Source: Chara braunii (taxonomy: Eukaryota > Streptophyta > Charophyceae > Charales > Characeae). Taken from it: a stretch of 25,255 nucleotides of DNA. The stretch covers positions 1,323,565-1,348,819 of the forward strand of contig BFEA01000435.1 of assembly GCA_003427395.1 (NCBI GenBank), in the 5' to 3' direction. This document shows, piece by piece, positions 19,701-25,255 of this stretch. Below the pieces are notes generated by a model that worked only from the letters and a program-made list of their open reading frames with translations, was not told the DNA's origin and searched no databases. Positions within the stretch are counted from its first letter, which is position 1; each line of letters opens with the position of its first letter. Position numbers and translations under genes: made by a program.

Positions 19701-19948
19701 GTCACTCGTCCGATCTTCGCGAAAGGTACTCCGACGCTTGGACGAAGAGGTGGAAACTTTCCACTTCGGACGAGGAACAATGGCAATGTGCGGAAACCGT
19801 GGCTTATTCTTGGAGAAGATGTTTTCACAAAGAGATGCATGAGAGCAAATTCGTGACAGGCCTTGCAATACAGACATCCGTTTGCGAGAAAGCGCTTGTG
19901 GCCTTGGGGGACGGTTGTCTTTCCGGTCCGTTCGACGTGCCTGTTTAG
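16757..19948 (+). pseudogene. Decayed DDE-like transposase relative (DUF7869-like)
   Basis: The ATG at 16757 (AAATGG context) opens a frame that continues past TAG at 16985-16987 into RVFTALIPGSEGVLDVK. A variable N-terminal part holds three copies of a DxDFYG-like motif. The conserved part begins with CC..DKCLRVLTIDDI (frame change near 17683). It then has RREVCIVGWCKIIG-like sequence, KCGECVHLRQ, LIVDGMDQKKTTIPH (Asp codons at 18427 and 18436), QADNCWRENKNQYL (Asp at 18685) and MLVGHTHTDIDTTFS (18784 onward; Asp at 18805 and 18811). The C-terminal part (LPHFGCLCIQWWVPTCHSSD) is in another frame after a change near 19460. In-frame stops are TAA 17821, TAG 17839 and TAG 18652; homology runs straight through each. 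The three spaced Asp signatures are those of a transposase-like family found in many eukaryotic genomes. The role as the mobilising enzyme is inference. About 1,060 codons if unbroken. Confidence 0.75.
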
Positions 19949-20045
19949 ATAAATGCAAACTGATTAGGATTTGGTAGCTACGAACTCCGCTAAGATAATG
20001 ATGAGACGTGAACTGCGAACTAATTTCGGTTTCTTGTCCTGCAGG

Positions 20046-20939
20046 ATGCATGACGATGACACACCATCGTGCGACATTGTATACGAGACAACGTCCCACG
20101 AGAACTCATCGTACGCGAGCGAGTATTCCTTTTCGATCGAGAATGTGGACACGGATCTTATCATCATGAACAAATGCATTTGGGCACAAGAAACGCTCAG
20201 TCTTGACAACGATTATCTGCATATCGAAGCTGGGGTCGGCCTAGACGGTTACATTGCACCCGAAACACGTGTTGTTGATGGACAAACTACAATAGTTCGT
20301 GATAGAGGATCAAATATGCGGTACCTCTACTGGAGTTTAGAAGAAGTCCAACTTTTGGAGGTTCTATCCAGTCAGGAGGAGAAGATAGACGTCGAGGATA
20401 TGGTAGATTCCTGGGAGTCGCTGCGCTTCGAATAAGAATGGGGTTGTATGGACGAGCGACATGCTAAATTTTGTGCATGGTACTGCATCGGGAAGGCGCA
20501 GTTGCGTTTTCCTGTGATCATAGATTACCATGGCCGAGTTCGTCTGTTCAACCGTGGCACCCATGTGCTGAATCTTTTCATGGCGGCCAAGCTATGTGGT
20601 AAGCAAATGAGAGTTTTCTTCCTTGTGAGGGAAGACTTTCGCGAGCCCGCGTCCGTGGGTGCTCTTGAGCGCTTCCGTGAACGATTCGAAATAGATCCTT
20701 CGCTTGCAAAAGAGTTGAATCAAAGGGTTGACAATTTGATGCATGCCCAATTTCACTTCCTTTTCGGATTGTGTGAGGACATATTATTCACGTTGGAACA
20801 AAAGGACAACTGCAATGACTACACTCTACGAAAAGTTTCGCATCACCGTTCGGGTGTCCAAACATTGGAATTCGTAGGGGGTAGGCGGAGACAGATCTAC
20901 GACTGTCCTTACTTTGAGGATGGACACCAGTCGCCATGA
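20046..20939 (+). pseudogene. Paralogue A of a three-copy family, one in-frame TAA
   Basis: ATG at 20046 follows TTTCTTGTCCTGCAGG directly, as if just after a splice acceptor. The frame of 298 codons is intact except for TAA at 20433-20435, where copy B has Gln (KQRW); a C-to-T change in CAA or CAG accounts for it. Shared family features are DYLHIE near residue 60, then KFCAWYCIG, VIIDYHGRVRLFNRGTHV, LFMAAKLCGKQMRVFFLV and a C-terminal YDCPYFEDGH. In the last motif the second Cys of CPYC is replaced by Phe. The family is unknown to me. The copy lies about 100 bases downstream of the transposase relative, on the same strand. Confidence 0.6.
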
Positions 20940-21336
20940 CCTGCTATGTGAGGAAACTCTGAGTTAGTTCGCACTTTGCTGCCACCCTGTCACGAAGTTA
21001 GAACAACCTCGCTGTTCATCGACGCAATCGTTGTTGACATTAGTCTGAGCTAACTCGTCATTGTTGTCACTTTTTCCACCCCATGGTCTTCAATAGTAGT
21101 GTGGTCTGACTGTTGCACAGGAATGACGTTGTTGAGATTAAGAGGTAGTTCCAACACGAATGACGTGTTCGAAATACGGCCACCCTGTCACGAAGTGGGA
21201 ACACATTCTAAGCGGGAGTATATCTAACTCCGAGTAGGCTTGTCCGTTGCTCCTTTTACTAAGCAGGAGTATAATCCCAGTACTCCGTGCGCGTCATCAC
21301 TAACATGCTACCTCGTGTTTCCTCACGCAATGCAGG
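20940..21336. repeat. Spacer between paralogues A and B with repeated short modules
   Basis: GCCACCCTGTCACGAAGT occurs twice (about 20981 and 21180), and GAATGACGT(G/T)TT occurs twice more. Two quasi-palindrome relatives lie at about 20958-20977 and 21043-21060. AAGCGGGAGTATA and AAGCAGGAGTATAA are repeated near 21210 and 21260. The spacer ends in CGTGTTTCCTCACGCAATGCAG, an acceptor-like sequence abutting the ATG of paralogue B. Confidence 0.6.
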
Positions 21337-22221
21337 ATGAACTATTACCAAACTTCAGCCCGCGCAAGCACTTCCAGCTCGTCTCGCGGTGACGTATCAC
21401 CAGACCAGATTCCTGATCTTGGTCTCTTCATTTTAGACAAGAATACATGGGAGTATGAGCGAGTAAACTGTTCACGCCGATATCTGAACATCGAATCGGA
21501 TGTTGCGCCGGATGGCCAAGTTCCCGTGATATTGAGGATGGGCGCCACCGCGGATGACTTTGTGGTCGATAGAGATATGGGTTGGAACTTCTGGTACCTA
21601 TACTCCTTGGAAGACGATATAGATGTAGAGCCCGTCGGCGAGGAAGGAGATCCAGAACCTGTCACTCCTGAAGAGATGGCGGATGCGTGGCGCGTCCACT
21701 GCGGGAAGCAGAGATGGTCAGACCCCGACAGGAGGCACGTAAAGCTTTGTGCCTGGTTCTGCCTAGGACAACCGGTTGTGCCCGCACCGGCCATCATAGA
21801 CTATTACGGTCACATTCGGGTATTCAACCGTAACACGACGGTCGTGACGCTGTTCACGACCGTGAAGGTTGACGGTCGAAAGATGAAAGCGTTTTTCATT
21901 GCAAGGGAGGAGTTCCGAGGAGTCGCCCTCAATTTTGTGCAAGCGTTTCGCAGCCCCACGGTCGACGGTGCGCTCGGACGCTTCAGAAATCGGTTGTCGC
22001 ACGATGCGGCATTAAGGAAGGAGCTCAACTCCAGAGTCGACTGTTTGGTGCACTCTCAGTTGCACTACCTTCTCAATAACTGTGACGAGATTTTCTGGAG
22101 AGTGGAACATAGGGATCACAACTTAGAGACTGTTTTTCGAGAGGAGAAATATCGTCTGTCGACGGCCCATTATGTGTACGACTGTCCGTACTGTCGCAAC
22201 GGACATGCTGAATATCTGTAA
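21337..22221 (+). CDS. Paralogue B, intact member of the three-copy family
   Basis: This is an uninterrupted frame of 294 residues from ATG 21337 to TAA 22219-22221. A Ser-rich N-terminal tail (SARASTSSSSRGDVS) precedes the conserved body. The body has LGLFILDKNTWEYE, RYLNIESDVAPDGQVP, WNFWYLYSLEDDID, an acidic stretch, LCAWFCLGQPVVPAPAIIDY, RVFNRNTTVVTLFTTVKV, MKAFFIAREEF and a C-terminal YDCPYCRNGH. The last element, CPYC with a following His, looks like a small zinc-binding site. There is no signal peptide or membrane segment. I recognise no known family. Its position behind the transposase, with two broken siblings of the same length on either side, suggests an accessory gene of the element. 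The only intact copy is the middle one. Confidence 0.75.
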   Translation: MNYYQTSARASTSSSSRGDVSPDQIPDLGLFILDKNTWEYERVNCSRRYLNIESDVAPDGQVPVILRMGATADDFVVDRDMGWNFWYLYSLEDDIDVEPVGEEGDPEPVTPEEMADAWRVHCGKQRWSDPDRRHVKLCAWFCLGQPVVPAPAIIDYYGHIRVFNRNTTVVTLFTTVKVDGRKMKAFFIAREEFRGVALNFVQAFRSPTVDGALGRFRNRLSHDAALRKELNSRVDCLVHSQLHYLLNNCDEIFWRVEHRDHNLETVFREEKYRLSTAHYVYDCPYCRNGHAEYL

Positions 22222-22612
22222 GGAAAATGGTCATCAATAAGAGAGTAGTTTGACCGTTCCACATGAACGACGTGTTGGAGATGAGTCGAAATTAAGCGGC
22301 GGTTGCAGGACTTGCGCTCACTTGCAAAGTGCGAATCTACTCTCACTTATTTTCCACTCGTCGGCAGTGGTTGCAGGACTTGCGCTGATTTGTGAAGTGC
22401 GAATCTACTCTCACTTATCGATCCACATGAATGACGTGTAGAAAATAAGTCGTCATTAGACGGCGGTTAGAAAACTTGCGCTCTCTTGCGATGTGCGAAC
22501 CAATTACCAATAATGGAACCCTTTCGTGCATATAAATCCCCTGTATTTTTTGCTTATGCACTTGCGAGAATCGCAACTGATGCGCTTCCTTGTGTTTCTC
22601 CGCTGATGCAGA
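22222..22612. repeat. Spacer between paralogues B and C with two 22-bp motifs
   Basis: AAGTGCGAATCTACTCTCACTT occurs twice as an imperfect palindrome (about 22326-22349 and 22395-22417), each preceded by GCAGGACTTGCGCT or a variant. GA(A/T)CGACGTGT..AA/GTCG and a GCGGCGGTT(G/A) module also repeat (22260-22300 and 22427-22470). The spacer ends in TTCCTTGTGTTTCTCCGCTGATGCAG, acceptor-like, directly before the ATG of paralogue C. Confidence 0.65.
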
Positions 22613-23512
22613 ATGGGTATCGGGACTTCGTCGCAGAGTAGGAAGTCTTCAGTGCCGGATTTCGATCTAATCATTTTATCAAAGAACATTTGGGAAGACA
22701 TTGGACGCTCTGGTCTGGACCGTGACTACCTGCACCTCGAAGATGATGTTGCCCCGGATGGGGAAATCCCTTCGTCGCAAAGTGCGGAAGAAGGACAACT
22801 TCGGATTTGTCGTGATGTAGGGTCGAACTTTTGGTACCTGTACACTCTGATGAAGGATGTACAAGCATACCCTATTAGGTTGGAGTCACTTCTAAAGAGG
22901 GAACCCGTTGAAGAGGAACCCGTCCAAACTTCTAAGATGGTTGAAGCATGACACATTTTATGTGAGAAACTTAAGTGGGCGTCGTTGGACAAGTTGCATC
23001 AAAAATTGTGTGCCTGGTTTTGCCTCGGCCAACCGACGAAGTCGGCGCCGGTGATCATAGACTACTTCGGTCGAGCGAGGGTGTGTAGTTGAGGCACGAC
23101 CGTCGTGACGCTCTTCACTGCCGTGAAGGTGTATGGTCGACGAATGAGAGTTTTTTTTCTCGCAAGGGAGGAATGTCACGATGTCAAGCTCACTTCTTTT
23201 CAAGCGTTTCACACATCCGGCCCTACTGGTTCCCTTGCACGGTTCAAAAACAGGCTCGCCATAGATCAAGCACTCAAAGATGAACTGCATTTGCGGGTTG
23301 ACTGTTTGGTGCACCAACAACTTCACTACCTCTTCGATAGCTGCGACGAAATAAATTTCACAGTCGAACATAGGGACAACGAATTGCGATTTGTTTACCG
23401 CCATCTGGATTATTGAGCCTCCGAACCTCAGGAAGTGACTCTGCGCAACGGGAAGACAAGATACGTGTGCGAATGCCCTTACTGCGATGTTGGACATCTA
23501 CATCTTCACTAG
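22613..23512 (+). pseudogene. Paralogue C, broken by three in-frame TGA codons
   Basis: From ATG 22613 to TAG 23510-23512 the frame is 299 codons, matching its siblings in length with no indel shift. It is interrupted by TGA at 22949-22951, 23090-23092 and 23414-23416. At the first, both siblings have Trp (DAW, DSW); at the second, both have Arg (FNR). Both are single transitions (TGG or CGA to TGA). Conserved parts are RDYLHLEDDVAPDGEIP, SNFWYLYTL, LCAWFCLGQPTKSAPVIIDY, TTVVTLFTAVKVYGRRM and CECPYCDVGH. It is a recently inactivated member of the same unrecognised family. Confidence 0.7.
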
Positions 23513-23707
23513 CGGCGTTCTGAATTAGTTGCTTCGTATTTTCTCTAGTGCGAATAGACTCGCACTATGCTTACTGCCCGTTGAATTCCATGTTCGCCCC
23601 CTTACTTATCTCTCATTCATCATGCCCCGTCCCCTTCGGTATACCCCGTTGCATGACAAACTGTCTATCTAATTACAAGTTAATGAAACGATAATGATTG
23701 GAAGGCG
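23513..23707. other. Short spacer with one palindrome
   Basis: A well-formed member of the 22-bp family (TAGTGCGA, ATAGAC, TCGCACTA) lies at 23547-23568. I see nothing else that I can name before the next start codon. Confidence 0.6.
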
Positions 23708-24466
23708 ATGGAGCGTGGTTGCCCTTGGGCAAGCCATTACAAGTTTACCAACATGTTAGAGTTCGGGAGCCTCATTGCACTGCCTGATGATGTTCTCCAG
23801 CGAAAGACCCTGGACAATAAGGGTAAACCGATCCGCTACCGTACCAGCTTCATACGTCGCCTCCACTGCGAGTACATCACATCTTCGCCACGAACTTGGG
23901 GAAGTTTGCAGAAGCAAGAGTTGGTGGACTGCGCTCGTCGTTGTTCATTCTTGGAACACTACCCACACCGTTGCCCAGGGACTTCTCCACAAGCTATATC
24001 ATATTGTTGTGTGCGGTTGACTGATGACGGATGTCCTTTCGCAAGAGTGTTATGTGTGGCTTCTTCAGACAAAAGTAGAAAACTCGTGGATGCAGTTGTG
24101 CTCGTGTCACGGAACGAGATGGTACAACAGGATTCCAAATTCAAGCCGGTGATGTCTCGCCCCGATGTAGATGGGAGGTCAGATTTCGTGAGAGCAGGTC
24201 AGGTCAGATATTTAGAATTATTTTATGAGGTGGAAGAGAAAGTGTCCGTAATACGATACTGTATAGGGAATCCCTTTGCACGACGAGGAGGGTTTGTCAG
24301 GATGAAATACATGTCCGTGTTTTCGGAGACTGCAACTATCCACGAACCGCAGAGCCACGTATATGGATCATCTATGAATGCCATGTATGGTTTCGGTTCA
24401 CGACCTCGTCCGCGAGAAACCCCGTTTGTCACAAGATACGGACGTGTGGTCAGACCTTGTGTTTAA
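23708..24466 (+). CDS. Unrecognised Cys-rich protein, 252 residues
   Basis: The ATG at 23708 has a good context (GCGATGG) and opens an uninterrupted frame to TAA. The first half is rich in Cys and aromatic residues (RRLHCEYITSSPRTWG, VDCARRCSFLEHYPHRCPG, YCCVRLTDDGCPFARVLC), which could bind metal or be structural. The second half includes VDAVVLVSRNEMVQQDSK and VRYLELFYEVEEKVSVIRYC. It ends with TRYGRVVRPCV, a basic tail reminiscent of, but not diagnostic for, C-termini of mobile-element proteins. There is no signal peptide or membrane segment. It shares no obvious similarity with the three paralogues upstream and is on the same strand. I do not recognise a family. The intact frame beside so many broken ones suggests either selection or chance. 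Confidence 0.5.
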   Translation: MERGCPWASHYKFTNMLEFGSLIALPDDVLQRKTLDNKGKPIRYRTSFIRRLHCEYITSSPRTWGSLQKQELVDCARRCSFLEHYPHRCPGTSPQAISYCCVRLTDDGCPFARVLCVASSDKSRKLVDAVVLVSRNEMVQQDSKFKPVMSRPDVDGRSDFVRAGQVRYLELFYEVEEKVSVIRYCIGNPFARRGGFVRMKYMSVFSETATIHEPQSHVYGSSMNAMYGFGSRPRPRETPFVTRYGRVVRPCV

Positions 24467-24764
24467 GAGAAACCCCTGTCTACTTCGCAATGTGCGGTTC
24501 AGTGATTTGAACATTTCTCGCAACTCTGCGTGCGGTGTTTCCATCTACGAAGGTGCAATGTTAGGAAAAGACTATGCAAGTTGCATTGCAAGTTGCGAGT
24601 GTTTCCATCTCCACGCTGCGGTGACAAAAGTAAATGTTATGGATGGATGTTATGTATCTTGTGCATGCAAAGAATTGATACGCCAGCGACCTTGCAAGTG
24701 TTTCGATCTCCGATGTTCATGCCAATGTCTTACAGTCCTATACATGCTCATCTCAAGGAGGGGA
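24467..24764. other. Inner flank of the right inverted repeat; no gene seen
   Basis: There are repeated short blocks (GCAAGTTGC.GAGTGTTTCCATCT, GCAAGTGTTTCGATCTCC) that loosely resemble the reverse complement of 1690-1790 (AACATCTCAAGTTGC, CATCGAGATGAAAACATCTC). The inverted repeat probably continues inward here at low identity. The short plus-strand open frames over 24378-25110 have no recognisable content. Confidence 0.45.
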
Positions 24765-25172
24765 TCGATGTTTGTGATGACAAGAGTGAATGTTTGAAAT
24801 CTATGTTATTGAGTTGTCCATGCAAATGACAAGCCAACATCCGTATTGTATCACCGCGCTGATGGTGTGCGTTCATATTGTCCATCTAAATGAGAGTTCA
24901 CTCCGACTTGTGGTGTGTACCCCGAGCAATCCGCTAGTTGTCCATGCAAATGTCAAAGAACTGATAACCTGCGGGATATGGAGTTCAATTCTGTTGCTTG
25001 AGTGTGAAACTCTGCTCGAAACAGATCCAAATCCAACAGGAAGTTCCACCACAGACCAAGGTTCCCTTAGAGTGTGTGGCCATCCGCACAGACAGTCAAC
25101 GACTGTTTGACACTTGTTAAAGGTGCTCAGTCACCAAACCGATATCTGCGAATTGATTCGCTGTTCAACTAG
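24765..25172. repeat. Right inverted repeat (compact copy), partner of 60-1709
   Basis: The reverse complement matches five segments at the left end in the same order, the best being 25140-25172 with 60-92 and 24818-24865 with 1576-1623 (CGCGCTGATGG core). It lacks both the 275-bp tandem array and the cox1 insertion. It may therefore show the older, unexpanded form of the repeat. A quasi-palindrome member lies at 25145-25165. Confidence 0.6.
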
Positions 25173-25205
25173 TATCTGTCAATGCCTTTCCAGGTTAAAG
25201 CAAGG

Positions 25206-25207
<2 letters not shown>

Positions 25208-25255
<48 letters not shown>
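25208..25255. repeat. (CT)n microsatellite at the right edge
   Basis: An uninterrupted CT tract runs off the end of the window. It is the inverted counterpart of the AG tract at the left edge. It lies about 36 bases outside the right inverted repeat, compared with about 3 bases at the left. Confidence 0.98.

Noticed and set aside
3378-20435. Alternative genetic code with TAA/TAG read as glutamine
   Set aside because: Several breaks are TAA or TAG at positions where Gln would fit, but paralogue C is broken by TGA at Trp and Arg positions. Paralogue B ends on TAA and paralogue C on TAG at the matching family C-terminus. Transition mutations explain all cases with the standard code.
22949-23416. 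TGA codons in paralogue C as selenocysteine
   Set aside because: Siblings have Trp and Arg at the first two positions, not Cys, and no selenocysteine insertion element was evident.

Overview
The window looks like a piece of a nuclear genome from a streptophyte green alga, most likely a charophyte such as Chara. The reasons are a nuclear copy of mitochondrial cox1 of streptophyte type (1377-1521), eukaryotic start contexts and splice signals, very long microsatellite and minisatellite tracts, an assembly gap of 85 Ns, and decayed transposon genes. The organism name is inference. I see no rRNA, tRNA, CRISPR array or prokaryotic operon.

Layout. The window starts in an (AG)n tract and ends in a (CT)n tract. 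Just inside them, related sequences face each other as inverted repeats (left 60-1709, right 24765-25172). The left copy is enlarged by a tandem array of about 275 bp units and by the cox1 insertion. From 10675 down to 3075, on the minus strand, lies the wreck of one very large gene. It has a unique 5' exon, a ParB-like domain, a region resembling a DNA N6/N4 methyltransferase, an acidic and Gly/Lys-rich repeat region, low-complexity linker repeats, and a C-terminal Ulp1 (C48) cysteine protease. From about 9055 to 3075 the coding signal stays essentially in one frame and is cut mainly by isolated in-frame stops. A perfect-arm foldback sits just upstream of its start codon.

The middle (10.7-16.7 kb) has no convincing gene. 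It holds foldback and direct repeats, a tandem array broken by the N gap, AT microsatellites, a CATCGC-rich tract, a 47-bp minisatellite, a 96-bp tandem array, and many copies of a 22-bp quasi-palindrome (AAGTGCGA, six bases, TCGCACTT).

From 16757 to 19948, on the plus strand, is a decayed DDE-like transposase relative (DUF7869-like, carrying DGMDQ, DNCWRENKN and GHTHTDID signatures). Directly downstream come three tandem paralogues of one unrecognised family (294-299 codons each). The middle copy is intact and the outer two carry only in-frame stops. One further intact unrecognised ORF follows (23708-24466).

Interpretation. The simplest model is one very large (about 25 kb), decayed DNA transposon with terminal inverted repeats, a transposase, a Ulp1 protease, a captured ParB/methyltransferase-like protein and an accessory gene family. 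Where a paralogue or internal repeat lets the original codon be read, the stops arise by C-to-T or G-to-A transitions, as expected of methylated and silenced DNA. The element boundary itself is not proven, because the window ends inside the microsatellites.
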